From NCBI RefSeq assembly GCF_028640845.1, contig NC_080546.1, forward strand, positions 85,699,757-85,763,756: a stretch of DNA of 64,000 nucleotides, in the 5' to 3' direction. Positions 33,384 to 45,215 of the stretch are shown piece by piece (within the stretch, counting starts at the first letter, position 1; each line of letters begins with the position of its first letter). Both the position numbers and the translations under genes were made by a program. The notes beneath the pieces were generated by a model. That model was not told where the DNA came from. It saw nothing but the letters and a program-made list of their open reading frames with translations, and searched no databases. The DNA is from Ahaetulla prasina. Its lineage: Eukaryota > Chordata > Lepidosauria > Squamata > Colubridae.

Positions 33384-33573
33384 CAGTGGTGAGTTGCTCC
33401 CGGTTCTGTGCAGTTCTATAGAACTGGTAGCAAAACCGGCGGGATGCTCCACCCACCCACTCACCCTGACATCATCAAGGGGCTTCTGCGCATACACAGA
33501 AGCGTGCATGAGAGAGAGAAGCAAGCACACTCCGGTTGCGAACCAGTAGTAAAGGTACGTAGAACCCAACCCG
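33384..33573. mobile_element. hAT-like MITE in the GATA array
   Basis: It starts CAGTGGTGAGTTGCTCCCGG and ends CGTAGAACCCAACCCG. The flanking 8-mers atatagat (33376-33383 and 33574-33581) are identical, but they lie in GATA-like sequence, so the match is weaker evidence. Confidence 0.7.
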
Positions 33574-33714
33574 ATATAGATGATATAGATATAGATGATA
33601 TAGATATAGTTATAGTTATAGATTAGATATATAGATATGCAGTAGATATAGATATAGATATAAGAGCTCCACAAAGCAGGAGAACCATTTGGCTTAAAAA
33701 TAAACCTAAAAAAG
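33574..33714. repeat. degenerate GATATA repeat
   Basis: Irregular GATATAGATATA words continue from the array. Confidence 0.85.
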
Positions 33715-34140
33715 AGCCAAGTTATGTTTAATAAATTCACCAAAGAAAGAAAATGATAATATCTGGAGAAGAAGTAGACAAAGTAGACCACTACATATAT
33801 CTTGGCCAACGGATCTCAATGGAAGGTGATAAAATAAAGGATATTGAAACGGCGTGTTAAATGCGGTTGGTGGGCATTCGGCAAGCTAAACATAATTTTC
33901 AAGAACAACCTCCCCCTATGCCTGAAGAGAAAAGTTTCCGATCTGTGTTTGCTACATGCTCTAACTTATGTCGCTAAAACAGGGACACTAACCTCACAAT
34001 CAATACAAAAGCTACGAGTGTCGCACAGAGCCATGGAAAGATACATGCTCAGTATCCCAAGACAATATAGAAAGATCTGGATTAGAGAACAAATGTTTCA
34101 GAGTTTGTTGCAGCACACACAATCAGACACAATTAAATGA
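33715..34140 (+). mobile_element. RTE-type LINE RT C-terminal fragment
   Basis: The plus strand reads VDHYIYLGQRISMEGDKIKD, then in a second frame WWAFGKLNIIFKNNLPLCLK, YVAKTGTLTSQSIQKLRVSH and RAMERYMLSIPR. These are typical of the post-catalytic region of RTE-type reverse transcriptases and differ from the Bov-B copies nearby. It is frame-broken. Confidence 0.8.
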
Positions 34141-34280
34141 ACTTCAGTAGGATTCAAATTACATAAGAAACTTCTTTATATGCAATTCCATACAGGAGAA
34201 TTCAGCATACAATATCAGGAACAAAGAAGCAATATTCATAGAAGCAAGTCAATACAGAGTAGACAGATAAGAGGCTAATA
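34141..34280. other. short unique interval
   Basis: Nothing recognised. Confidence 0.4.
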
Positions 34281-34556
34281 CAGGGGTGAAATCCAGCAGT
34301 TTCTGACAGGTTCTTAAGAACCAGTAGCAGAAATTTTGAATAGTTCAGAGAACTGACAAATACTACCTCTGGCTGGTCCCAGAGTGGGGAGGGAATGGGG
34401 ATTTTGCAGTATCCTTTCCCTGGAGTGGGGTGGAAATGGAGATTTTGCAGTATCCTTCCCCTGTCAAGCCCACCAAGCCACACCCACCAAGCCATACCAC
34501 ACCCACCAAGCCACACCCACAGAACCAGTAGTAAAAAAATGTGAATTTCACTATTG
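34281..34556. mobile_element. hAT-like VNTR-MITE with two repeat units
   Basis: It starts CAGGGGTGAAATCCAGC and ends GTGAATTTCACTATTG. The flanking 8-mers ggctaata (34273-34280) and ggctaaga (34557-34564) match at 7 of 8. The 42-bp unit occurs only about twice, the short end of the length range. Confidence 0.88.
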
Positions 34557-35139
34557 GGCTAAGATATTGTACAGAGGCTCTCATTAGAGGCCAAACCATA
34601 TCTTATATATATTTCATCAAGTCTAAGCCACGCCCAGACTCCAAACTATCTCTTATGGCCCATACAAACAAATACTATGTTTCAGTTTCCAAACAGCCCT
34701 CATTGGCTGCCATGTCCTATTCCAGTTCATGAACATACTCTGACAAAACGAAAACATACAATATCATTAAGAGAGTACAAGAATTAAAATGGAAACGGGC
34801 TGTTTTTTTCTGACTCCCAAGGTCATCCGCACAGCCCATTCAAAATTGATATATAGACCTGTGTTTGTGGTCGTGTGCAATATTTTAAACGCTTTCTCAC
34901 AATAGCTCAGATTAACAGAGCCTATTTTACAATCTACTGTACCATGTAAAATTAGAATTAAAAGAAAACCAATATGGTATGATCATCGAGAAAATTAAAA
35001 TTATATTGCCCTGGAGCAAATAGCATTAGATGCTGAGCAATGGGAACAGTAATATATTTCTCGTCATTTTAAATATTACACTAGTCTGTTCTCACTATGC
35101 ATTTAAGGGGTAGCAAAAACACAGTCTAGAAATAGCAGT
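34557..35139. other. unique non-coding sequence
   Basis: No recognised gene or repeat. Confidence 0.4.
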
Positions 35140-35382
35140 GGCAATAGCAATAGAATGTAGAGTTATATAACCACCCCATAGTTCTTTACATAGAGTATAT
35201 AATGAATTCTGGGTGGTTTACAAATGTGGAGGTATTATTTACCCCCAACAATCTGGGTCCTCGTTTTATGAAAGGATGAAACACTGAGTCAACTTTGAGC
35301 CCTGTCAGGATCAAACTCCAGACTGTGGGCAGAGTTTACCTGCAGTACTGCATTCCAAACCACTGCACCACCGTGGCACCTG
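35140..35382 (-). mobile_element. tRNA-derived SINE (Squam-type)
   Basis: The plus strand ends 'gcattccaaaccactgcacc', the reverse complement of the A-box head. It holds a reverse-complement B box (ggatcaaactcc) and starts at 'caatagcaatagaat'. It is diverged but near full length. Confidence 0.85.
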
Positions 35383-35459
35383 GTGATTTTATTCATATTG
35401 GATCCCACTGATATTCATTTTTTTTCTCATCCTATCCTAAGTCCTCCTAAGAATTTGAC

Positions 35460-36113
35460 CAGGGATGTCAAATTCAAGGCCTGCGGACAAGGGTGAAATC
35501 TACTTACCTTCCTTACCGGTTCGAAAGTGAACACTCTGTGCACGCGCACTTGCTTCACTCACACCCATGCATGCATCACATGTGCGCGCCCACTCTCAGC
35601 ACATGCACATGCGTATGCGCAGAGGGTACGAAACACATTAATTCCTGGTTAAAACCAGGAAGTAATGACAGCCGGGTGGGTGGGCAGAGCCTCGCACTGT
35701 GATTGCTACCAGTTCTCCGAAACACCAGCCAAGATCGCTACCGGATCAGGCAATCCGGTCTGAACCGGGAGCATTTCACCCCTGCCTGCAGCCTGAATCC
35801 GGCCCGCAGGATGCTTAAATCTGGCCAGCGGGACCGGCCTGGAAATAGCAAAGAACTGACCTGTGGTGCTTCTGGCAGCCAAAATGGGATGCAGGGGGCT
35901 ACATGTGCCCCACCAGCCTGTTTGCAGCCTGGATGGTCTCCTGCGGCACTTTGCTGGCCAAAATGGGCCATGTAGGGGTCCATGCCTTGTTTCGGTCAGC
36001 AGGGTACTACAGGAGATGTCTGCCCCATCTCCACCCACCCACCCCAGCCCGACCTGTGCAAGAGAACTACAATGCTGATCCGGCCCTTGAAGAAATCCAG
36101 TTTGACACCCCAG
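35460..36113. mobile_element. hAT-like MITE (GTGTCAAACTC family) containing another MITE
   Basis: Left end cagggatgtcaaattcaagg, right end 'atccagtttgacacccca'. The body has 'cggcccgcaggatgcttaaa' as in 44251-45207. The inner MITE 35488-35784 splits it. Confidence 0.78.
35488..35784. mobile_element. hAT-like MITE nested in a MITE
   Basis: It starts CAAGGGTGAAATCTACTTAC and ends GAGCATTTCACCCCTG. The flanking 8-mers cctgcgga and cctgcagc match at 6 of 8. Same family as 15652-15853. Confidence 0.78.
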
Positions 36114-36248
36114 GTCTACACCTTCCAAAGATAGCTTCAGAATAGGTATGGTCTGCTGGTCTTTGTCTTCACAGATTTGGAGGGTTGTCAGGGACTTGAA
36201 AAAGCTGAGGCAGGGCAAGGGTTGGTAACAAGGACAGGGCAAGGGTTG
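36114..36248. other. unassigned interval
   Basis: No gene. It continues after the LTR at 36770. Confidence 0.4.
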
Positions 36249-36769
36249 TGTTGTGCCTCGCCCGCCTCCCTCTCCGCAGCTGGGCCCCTCTCATCTCCTG
36301 TTATCTCAGCCAGAGACTGATAATGCAGACGAAGGGCCTGGCATGCCTCCAGCCCCCAGTCCTGGCACCATGCCCGGACAGACTGAGCAAATACCCCCCC
36401 CCACAGCGTGTGAGCATGAGGAGCATGAAGCCAGTCACGAGCTAGAATTGCTGGCAGCTGGAGGGTGGACCGATCCACGCTTCCGGAGAATGGAGAGGCG
36501 ACGTCAGCAAAAGGAAGGGAGGGGCAGGCCTGGAAAAGTGCTGAGTCATGGAGCCACACCCTATATAAATATATATGCCTATATAAAGGATCTGCTTTCT
36601 GGCATTCTTTGAGTCAGGCAAAGTCTCATCTGGTTGCTCAAGTCACACCTTGGATTCCTGCCTGCCCTGAGAACTCTGACTGGACTTTGGCAAAGCTGCA
36701 GAGGCTTCGTGGCCACGTTTGAGACAGACTTTCCAGACCTGGCCGTCAGAGGAGGAGTGGGACACGACA
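36249..36769 (+). mobile_element. solo LTR, family A
   Basis: This 521-bp element runs TGTTGTGCCT ... GGGACACGACA. A perfect 5-bp duplication, ggttg, lies at 36244-36248 and 36770-36774. A TATATAAAGG box is near 36580. From base 2 the frame stays open to 36612: Pro-rich, then acidic (HEEHEASHELEL), then Arg-rich (DPRFRRMERRRQQKEGRGRP). No internal genes. Confidence 0.95.
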
Positions 36770-36811
36770 GGTTGGTACCCAAGAATAGGTATAAACCAAT
36801 TCAATTCTGCA

Positions 36812-36945
36812 GTTGGAAAAGGTTTTCATATGTTTTAAGAAGAGATTGGGCAACCGTTTCTCTGAAAAGGTATAGTGCTTCCTGCTTGAGCAGGGGGTTG
36901 GACTAGAAGACCTCCACGGTCCCTTCCAATTGTGTTATTCTTTAA
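36812..36945 (+). mobile_element. CR1 LINE extreme 3' end
   Basis: It reads 'ttttaagaagagattgggca' and then the 3' signature 'gggggttggactagaagacc ... cccttccaat'. About 130 bp remain. Confidence 0.85.
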
Positions 36946-37340
36946 AATATATGCTTTATTCAACAGTTGAGAAGCATAAAAATAAATAGATGAACAGGGA
37001 AGAATAAGAAACAAAAGAAGTGGGCCAAGGAGTAAAGTAAGCAGCAAGAAACAAGAAATTTACAAATGTCATTGAAATTATAATTAGGAAAATTCTAGAA
37101 TGCGCAGAGATGGATTAAATGACTATGGAGTTGAAAGAGAAAGGGGATTCGGAATATTATGAAATATGGAATAAAATATATGTTTGGCTCGAAACTAGAA
37201 ATCAAAACAAGAAATGTTTAATTTAATATTGATGAAACTTAAATTAGAGTAACTGAACAACATTAATCAAAGAAATGTAAATATAAATGAATATAAATGT
37301 GTAGATAAGAACAATGAATATTATATATATATATATATAT

Positions 37341-38118
37341 AGGTCTTTGGTTGTTCGGGTTTTCTCCCGTGTAAAATTGGAAGTGTCTTGGCGACATTTC
37401 GACGAAGTCTCATTCGTCATCTTCAGGCTTCAGCTTCGTGCTTCTGGGAGCAATGTGTGATTGCAGCTGTTTCTTCCTTTTAACAGCTAGCGGGGGTTTG
37501 AACTGATTGGGTGGGAGCTTGGCTGTGCTCTGATTGGATGGGGGTTTTTTTGTGCTCTGATTGGCTGGGGGTGTGTCCTGTGTTGGTGGGGGCTTGTTTG
37601 TGCTCAGTTTAGTCTGTGTTGCAGGGGGATTTGAGCTGGTGAGCTGCATAGCTGTTGTTTGGCTTTGTGGTCGTGCTACATCTTCATAGTGGGTGTCAGT
37701 CTGCTGCATGTATGGATTGGAGGGGTTTGAAATGGCTAATGTTGCAGCTGCGGTCTGGCTTCTGGTCCTTGGTCGTGCTTCATGATCAGTGTGGGTTTGG
37801 GTCTGCTTTCTGGGTGGATGTGCGGTGTTAACATCCTGTGTGGACCTCGTGAGTGTGGTATATATATATATTTGTTTTCTGAGGTTTTCACGGGTGTTTG
37901 TATATAGGTCTTTGGTTGTTCGGGTTTTCTCCCGTGTAAAATTGGAAGTGTCTTGGCGACGTTTCGACGAAGTCTCATTCGTCATCTTCAGGCTTCAGCT
38001 TCGTGCTCCCAGAAGATGAAGCCTGAAGATGACGAATGAGACTTCGTCGAAACGTCGCCAAGACACTTCCAATTTTACACGGGAGAAAACCCGAACAACC
38101 AAAGACCTATATATATAT
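37341..38118. mobile_element. Penelope family-1 remnant with direct and inverted pseudo-LTRs
   Basis: A minus-oriented 3' part (37341-37860) includes the Pro/Thr/Asn-rich tail region matching 21892-22420. A second minus pseudo-LTR (37874-38012) follows in the same orientation, joined head-to-head to a plus pseudo-LTR (38013-38110). Both contain the hammerhead-like core. (TA)n flanks both sides. RT and nuclease are absent. Confidence 0.87.
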
Positions 38119-38265
38119 ATATATATATATATATGAGTAATGTAATTATTCTACTATTGAGTAGTAAATAGAAATGATAGAATACACAACTACAAAAGCA
38201 AACGTTGATATGAAATGCTGTAAAAGTACCATTAATGTTATAACGTTTAATATGTTATGTCTTAA

Positions 38266-38606
38266 AAAGGGACGCAGTGGCTTAGTGTGTAAGACGCTGA
38301 GCTTGTCGATCGAAAAGTCGGCAGTTCAGCAGTTTGAATCCCTAGTGCTGCGTAACAGGGTGAGCTTGTCCCAGCTTCTGCCAACCTAGCAGTTCGAAAG
38401 CATGTAAAAACGCAAGTAGAAAAATAGGGACCACCTTTGGTGGGAAGGTAACAGCGTTCTGTGCACCTTTGGGGTTGAGTCATGCCGGCCACATGACCAC
38501 GGAGACATTTTCAGACAGCGCTGGCTCTTCGGCTTTGAAACGGAGATGAGAGTCCCCTAGAGTTGGGAACGACTAGCACGTATGTGTGAGGGGAACCTTT
38601 ACCTAC
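38266..38606 (+). mobile_element. Sauria-type SINE, full length
   Basis: A-box head gggacgcagtggcttagtgt, B-box-like cagtttgaatccc, then 'ccagcttctgccaacctagc', ending 'gaggggaacctttaccta'. It is inserted in the L1-like 3' UTR between two ttatgtctt words (38251-38260 and 38609-38618), a probable target duplication. Confidence 0.92.
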
Positions 38607-38764
38607 GTTATGTCTTGACATGTCTTGTTTTTATACATGTGTGATTGTTTTTTGTGTTGTTTTTAAAGACGAACTGTTTAATAAAAAATCTTTTACAAAT
38701 TTTGAAAAAAAATTATAATTTTCCAGTAGTGTATGCGTGGGTCTTGCAAATGCTCCATTTAAAA

Positions 38765-39126
38765 CAGGAGTGTCAAACTCAATTTCATTGAGGGACGTGT
38801 CAGGGTTGTGTTTGATCTCCTGGGGGGGGAGGAGGGGCGGCATGGCCAGTTTGATGTCACTCATTTTGGGCAGCCTGTTGTGGCCTGAGGGCTCTGCCAG
38901 TGAAAACGGGCTCCCGAGCTCCATCTTTGGCTGCGACGGCCTCCTGCAACTCTCTGCCAGAGAAAATGGAGCTCGGGAGGGCCGTACGTGCCCCTCTCGA
39001 GCTCCATTTTCTCTGGCAGAGGCACCATGGGCTGGTCCTTCCCTGTTTCCAGGGCAACCCCATGGGCCAGACCTAAGCACCCCATGGGCTGGATCCACCC
39101 ACTGGGCCTTGAGTTTGACACCTTTG
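38765..39126. mobile_element. hAT-like MITE (GTGTCAAACTC family), complete
   Basis: 362 bp from CAGGAGTGTCAAACTC to GAGTTTGACACCTTTG. A perfect 8-bp duplication, atttaaaa, lies at 38757-38764 and 39127-39134. The centre holds an inverted pair of 'gagctccattttctctggca' words. No transposase. Confidence 0.94.
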
Positions 39127-39134
39127 ATTTAAAA

Positions 39135-39551
39135 CTTGGGAGAAAGAAACTAATCTGCTGCAGAGGTCCTTTTATCAGCACATTGTGTCTTAAGTTGCAT
39201 TTTTTAAGAGCGGACATGCTTCTTATATATTATTTATATTTTATCGATTTCTTTTTTTACATCTTCCTATACTTAAGTGCTTCTCGTTTTTGTCCTAGCC
39301 TGAAGGAACCGAAAACAAATTAAAGGAGCTAAAGAGGCTATGAGGAACTGGCTGGACTGAATTCCTTCTGCAATGAATAATATATTTAAAGACTCTGGTT
39401 GTTTTGTTTTGTTTTGCTTTATTATTATTTTTTTTCAATCCTATTATGAAAAATAAGTCTGATTTAAAATTAAGACTTTTCCGGCACTTTGGTGTACCTA
39501 TTTTTTAAAAGCTGGACAAACATGGAATATTAGAGGACCATTGCATTTTAA
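39135..39551. other. unique non-coding sequence
   Basis: No feature recognised. Confidence 0.4.
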
Positions 39552-39577
39552 CCAGGGGTGGTATTCACTTACTTTCC

Positions 39578-39935
39578 CTAAAAGGTAAAGGTTCCCCTCA
39601 CACATATGTGCTAGTTGTTCCTTACTCTAGGGGGCGGTGCTCATCTCCGTTTCAAAGCCGAAGAGCCAGCGCTGTCCGAAGATGTCTCCGTGGTCATGTG
39701 GCCGGCATGACTAAATGCCAAAGGCTCACAGAACGCTGTTACCTTCCCACCAAAGGTGGTCCCTATTTTTCTATTTCCATTTTTTACGTGCTTTCAAACT
39801 GCTAGGTTGGCAGAAGCTGGGACAAGTAACGGGAGCTCACTCTGTTAGGTGGCACTAGGAATTCGAACCGCTGAACTGCCGACCTTTCAGTCGACAAGCT
39901 CAGCGTCTTAGCAACTAAGCCACCTTTATCTTCCC
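39578..39935 (-). mobile_element. Sauria-type SINE inside a MITE remnant
   Basis: The minus strand is a complete Sauria SINE (head 'gtggcttagttgctaagacg', tail 'ggggaacctttacctttt'). Flanks 'ccaggggtggtattcactta' (39552) and 'ccctaccagtttgcaaatgt' (39935-) belong to the MITE family at 15652 and 35488. Confidence 0.9.
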
Positions 39936-40293
39936 TACCAGTTTGCAAATGTGACCACGCATGTTGTGGACATAGGCCAAGTAGCCACATTCAAAAGTAG
40001 ACCAATGATTCAGTTAAGGGCTATTTTTATTTATTTTTGTATTATTTAGTTTTAAGAAAATTATTTGACACCCAGCTCATAACCTACAACACTGGCTTAC
40101 GACATAAATATTTTTCTCACGGGCTGAAAGGGAAAACAGAAAGATAAAACCAGAAATTGGCACTTGCCAATTGCCTGTGGGTATGTATTTGAATAACTGC
40201 AAGTATCACTGAATCATCAATGGGGTCTTTCTCCAGACTTTCTATTAGTACAGGATTAACGCTGTGCAAAATTTGCCTGATTAATCGACCTAT
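39936..40293. other. MITE remnant and unique sequence
   Basis: No gene recognised. Confidence 0.4.
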
Positions 40294-40819
40294 TGTCGTG
40301 TCCCACTCCTCCGCTGACAGCCGGGTCAGGGAAATCCAAATCAGGCGTGCCTCTGCAGCTCTGCCAAAGTCCTAGCAAAGTTCTCAAGGCAGGCAGGAGA
40401 CCAGAAAGTGATTTCAGCAAGATAAGGTAGACTTTGCCTGACTCAGAGAATGCCAAAAAGCAGATCCTTTATATAGGCCATGGGGTGTGGCTCCATGACT
40501 CAGCATTTATCCCGGCCTGCCCCTCCCTTCCTTCTGTTGACGTCTCTTATCAATTCTCCTGAAGCGAGGGTCACTCCAGTCTGCAGCTGTTGGTAATTGA
40601 CCTTCCTCAGGCTCACATGCTGTGGGGGAGGGGGAGGGGTCTAGTTGCTCCGTTTGCCTGGGCCTGGAGCCAGGGCTGGGGGCTGGAGGCGCTTCTTCTT
40701 CCTCAGCCTGTCTGGGCATGGAGCCAGGGCTGAGGCCGGGAGGCATGCTAGGACATTCCTCAGCGTTCGGAAGAAGATAAGAAGGCCCCGGCCACGGGGA
40801 AAGCGGACGAGGCACAACA
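40294..40819 (-). mobile_element. solo LTR, family A
   Basis: 526 bp, plus strand TGTCGTGTCC ... GGCACAACA. A perfect 5-bp duplication, cctat, lies at 40289-40293 and 40820-40824. A TATATAAAGG box on the minus strand is near 40475. The frame opening at LTR base 2 is open from 40818 to 40507. Confidence 0.95.
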
Positions 40820-40824
40820 CCTAT

Positions 40825-41064
40825 CTAGAAAAGATGCATCAATATCCAGACACCCTCTATCCTCTCTATCTCTCTTGCGCTCTGAAATTGGCGTCTCTTG
40901 AACTTTTCTGAATTTGCATTCCATCATGGCCGCCACTGGCTCCCTTGCAAAAGGGAAGGGGATGAAACAAGGTCAAAGCAGGGGAAACATCCTATAATCA
41001 TTTTCTTTTAACAAACATCATAATCCCTTGCAGGGTGGAGTCTGGGCAATTGAAGTCAGCTAGC
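40825..41064. other. unique interval
   Basis: No feature recognised. Confidence 0.4.
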
Positions 41065-41227
41065 AGAGTGTTTACTGGCTGGATGCCCTTCTGGTCACCA
41101 ATGCGGAGTTTTGTTCGGCACATATCTCCACATTGTGCCCAGAGAGAGAGAGAAATATCTGCCTAGGATCGAACTCACAGCCTTCTGATTGTGAGGCGAG
41201 AGCTCTACCTCTAGACCACCACATCCG
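41065..41227 (-). mobile_element. third tRNA-derived SINE family
   Basis: The minus strand starts GGATGTGGTGGTCTAGAGGT with A-box TGGTCTAGAGGTAG, anticodon-arm-like sequence, and B-box GAGTTCGATCCTAGGCA, then 'agatatttctctctctctgg'. It differs from both the Sauria and Squam types. The tRNA-like part is about 70 bp with a short tail. It is not a functional tRNA gene, since the acceptor arms do not close. Confidence 0.75.
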
Positions 41228-41294
41228 AGAAATATCCTCTAATACAACTCAATATTGGTTTTGTCCATATATTATATGCTTATATTACCTAAGA

Positions 41295-42205
41295 GCCAGG
41301 GCGGCACAAAGATTAGAGTGCAGTACTGAAGGCTACTTTTTTTTTTAATTTCATTTTGTCACAACAGTAAATACAATCATCAACATAAACAATAACCCAT
41401 CATGAGAGAAAAAAAGTATATATAAGTGAAAGTATGCAACAACTATGTTAATTTGATATAATGAAGGGAACAATAGGACAGGAACGGTAGGCACTTTTGT
41501 GCTCTTATGCACGCCCCATATAGTCCTCTTAGGAATGGGGCGAGGTCAATAGTAGACAGTTTTTGGTTGAAGATTTTGGGGTTTTGAGTAGAGACTATAG
41601 AGTCAGGTAGTGAGTTCCAAGCATTAACAACTCTGTTACAAAAGTCATATTTTCTACAATCAAGTTTGAAGCGGTTGACATTAAGTTTGAATCTATTGTT
41701 TGCTCTTGTATTTTTGTGATTGAAGTTGAAGTAGTCTTTTACAGGAAGGATATTACAATAGATGATTCTCTGTGTTAAACACAGATCATGTCGGAGTCGG
41801 CCGAGTTCTAAGTTTTCTAATCCTAGGATTTCAAGCCTGGTGGCATAAGGTATTTTGTTGTTTTCGGAGGAGCGAAGAACTCTTCTAGTAAAATATTTCT
41901 GAACGCGTTCGATAGTATTAATGTCAGAGATGTGGTATGGGTTCCAGACGGATGAGCTGTATTCAAGAATAGGTCTGGCAAATGTTTTGTTGTTACTTCT
42001 GCTGACTGCCAGCTGTTTGAAATTTGGCAGTTCGAATCTCACCAGGCTCAAGGTTGACTCAGCCTTCCATCTTTCCGAGGTCAGTAAAATGAGGACCCAG
42101 ATTTTTGGGGGCAAAAGGATGACTCAGTAAATCGCTTAGAGAGGGATGTAAAGCACTGTAAAGCGATATGTAAGTCTAAGTGCTATTGCTATTGCTATAG
42201 TAGCT
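41295..42205 (+). mobile_element. Squam-type SINE split by a LINE
   Basis: Head 41295-41343 (ggcggcacaaagattagagt) and body 41990-42205 (acttctgctgactgccagct ... aagcgatatgtaagtctaag) together form one SINE. The break falls within 'ggctacttctgctg'. Confidence 0.9.
41344..41990 (-). mobile_element. non-LTR LINE (CR1/L2 superfamily) inserted in a SINE
   Basis: The minus strand encodes ARPILEYSSSVWNPYHISDI, TIERVQKYFTRRVLRSSENN, RLEILGLENLELGRLRHDLC and KYDFCNRVVNAWNSLPDSIV, the RT C-terminal region. The T-rich tail is at the SINE junction (41339-41348). It is the same family as 25853, 55507 and 62015. Confidence 0.9.
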
Positions 42206-42326
42206 GCCACAAAAGCTTAGAATACCAATTACAGTATATTCAGATCTCTTCCCATCTCATGAAACCCCAAAATAACTTATAATTTCATTGACTTTTAGCA
42301 TTCAATGCAAGTGAAAAGGGGTGTTG
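42206..42326. other. short unique interval
   Basis: Nothing recognised. Confidence 0.4.
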
Positions 42327-42359
42327 TTGTTGTTATTGTTGTTGTTGTTGTTGTTGTTG

Positions 42360-42394
<35 letters not shown>

Positions 42395-42395
42395 T
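42327..42395. repeat. (GTT)n/(ATT)n microsatellite
   Basis: GTT triplets change to ATT triplets and end at the R4/Dong-like LINE 3' boundary. Confidence 0.95.
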
Positions 42396-43412
<1,017 letters not shown>

Positions 43413-44250
43413 TGCAGAACAAAAAGGAAACTGGTAAGCAAGCAGATTTTCCTTACTAGGCATAGGCCCCAGTTTTATAGCCAATTAGTCCAGTACACTG
43501 ATAAAATAAATTGTATGTTTGCTTCTGCTACAACTAAAAAATTACCACATACTTAGGAGTCTAGACTTATCCCTGCATAGCTCACTAATAAAGGTCTGAA
43601 GCATTCTGTTGCAACATGTGTTGAGTTTTCCCTAATTACACTACTCAAACCACATACATATTATTAATCTGTGGGGGGGAAATCATACACATATTCAGAT
43701 TCTTATCATGTTCTCAGAGAGCTGACCTTCTGTAAAGGTGATTTGATAGGAGGAGGAGGAGGAGGAGGAGGAGGGAGGAGGGAGGAGGGAAGAATCATTG
43801 ACTTTCACCTAACATAGTTGGGGGGAAAAATTGGAGGAGGAAGGAGTATTAGATATGTTTGTTGCCTTCAATTATTTATAAAAATTAATGAAGGCAGGAT
43901 AAAAATAAATACATAAATGTATGCCTTTGAGTTAATGCTGACTCCAAGCAACTGCCTTGATAAGTCCCTGACATTTTCTTGGTGAGATTTCAGAATAGGT
44001 TTGCCATTGTCTGCTTCTTCCTAGGGCTTTGAGGCCCTAGGCTAGGCCAAAGTCACCATCTGACTTTGTGCCTGAGACAGACTTAGAACTCATGGTCTTC
44101 TTGGTGCCTTAAACACCACAGAAATTCCCCTCAAATTTGATGAATACTGGCAGTTTTTTTTTTAAAAAATACCCTAAATAGGAAATATATATTAGGAATG
44201 CCGGTGGTGTTACAGCCTCTGTAAAATTAAGGTAAGGGGACAGTTTAGAG
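43413..44250. other. non-coding, with a (GGA)n run
   Basis: (GGA)n at 43750-43790. 43920-44115 has a SINE-like look (ttgccattgtctgcttcttc) but I cannot assign it. Confidence 0.4.
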
Positions 44251-45207
44251 TGGGGGCGTCTAAATTAAGGCCCGCGAGACAGTACCAGACTGCGGGCTGC
44301 TTAAATCTGGCCCACAGAGCCACCTGGTGTGGTCTGCCAGCAGCCTGCAGACCTGGAAGTGGAGTCAGATAGTGAGGACGCTGGGGAGGATGATGGGCAG
44401 TCCTGGAGTCAGGGGAAGGCCCTAACGAGGGCTCTGTGTCAGAGGCAGAGATGTGGCCAGGACAATCTGGGAGTGAGGCACGGACTCCGGAGCTTCCAGA
44501 GGTGGACAGCAGAGAGGCAGAGGAACAGGAGGAGCCTGTTCCTAGTGCACGCATGCAAATAGCTGCCAGAAGGCAAGAGCAGCTGAAAAAAAAAGGGCGA
44601 CTCAGGAGTAAGGCCTGAAGATGATTGGCCATTCCCATAAGGCTTAAAAGAGCAGCAATGAGCCATTGGGTTCTTTGTGGAAAAGCAACATTGATTCCAT
44701 TGCTTCTTGTCAGCATCTCTTGAACTTTGTGGGGGTTTTGCCAAGAAAAGCCTTTGGCAGGTTGCCAAAGACAAAAAGGGTTGGTGATAAGGCCGAAAGA
44801 CTGTTTATAAAGAATTTCTTTTGGGCTAAGCTGAGAATGGATTAATTCTCAGCTGTTTTAATAAAATAAGTTTGTTCAGGACTGAATCGCGTTTGGTAAT
44901 CACTATTTGGACCTCGGTCACAACACCACCCTGCAAACAGTGAAGGACTAGCCTGCTGTGCCTTTGCTGCAAAAATGGAGCTTGGGAGGCCCTCCTGAGC
45001 TCTGTTTTCATTGGCAGAGGATTGCAGGAGGCCATCACAGCCGAAAACTGAGCTTGGGACCCCGTTTTTGCTGGCAGATCATTTGGGCTACCACAGGTGC
45101 CCCTGACATAAGCGACGTTCAGCTGCCCACGCCCCCCTGTCTCCCCTCCACCAAGGTCAAACACAACCCTGATGCTACCCTCAATGAAATTGAGTTTGAC
45201 ACCCCTG
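44251..45207. mobile_element. hAT-like MITE (GTGTCAAACTC family) containing a solo LTR
   Basis: A perfect 8-bp duplication, gtttagag, lies at 44243-44250 and 45208-45215. The right end is GAGTTTGACACCCCTG. The left end is diverged (TGGGGGCGTCTAAATT). Without the LTR and its duplication it is about 350 bp. Confidence 0.92.
44325..44925 (+). mobile_element. solo LTR, family B
   Basis: 601 bp, TGGTGTGGTC ... GGTCACAACA. A perfect 5-bp duplication, ccacc, lies at 44320-44324 and 44926-44930. AATAAAATAA near 44862 marks the 3' part. The frame from base 2 encodes VESDSEDAGEDDG and shifts once further on. A second frame (44436-44618) encodes the Glu-rich and Lys/Arg-rich end. Confidence 0.94.
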
Positions 45208-45215
45208 GTTTAGAG

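Larger units (their letters stand above)
37050..38715 (+). mobile_element. L1-like LINE 3' end, split by Penelope and SINE insertions
   Basis: A-rich decayed coding and 3' UTR segments at 37050-37340, 38119-38265 and 38607-38715 are collinear, and the last ends 'aataaaaaatcttttacaaa' plus poly-A. The assignment rests on similarity of layout to the fragment at 1660-2200 and is less certain. Confidence 0.55.

Noticed and set aside
35706..36242. 178-codon minus ORF
   Set aside because: It crosses two nested MITEs and their junctions, so it is a chance frame in GC-rich repeat DNA.
43920..44115. Possible ancient SINE
   Set aside because: Some words look familiar but I could not define ends, boxes or a tail.
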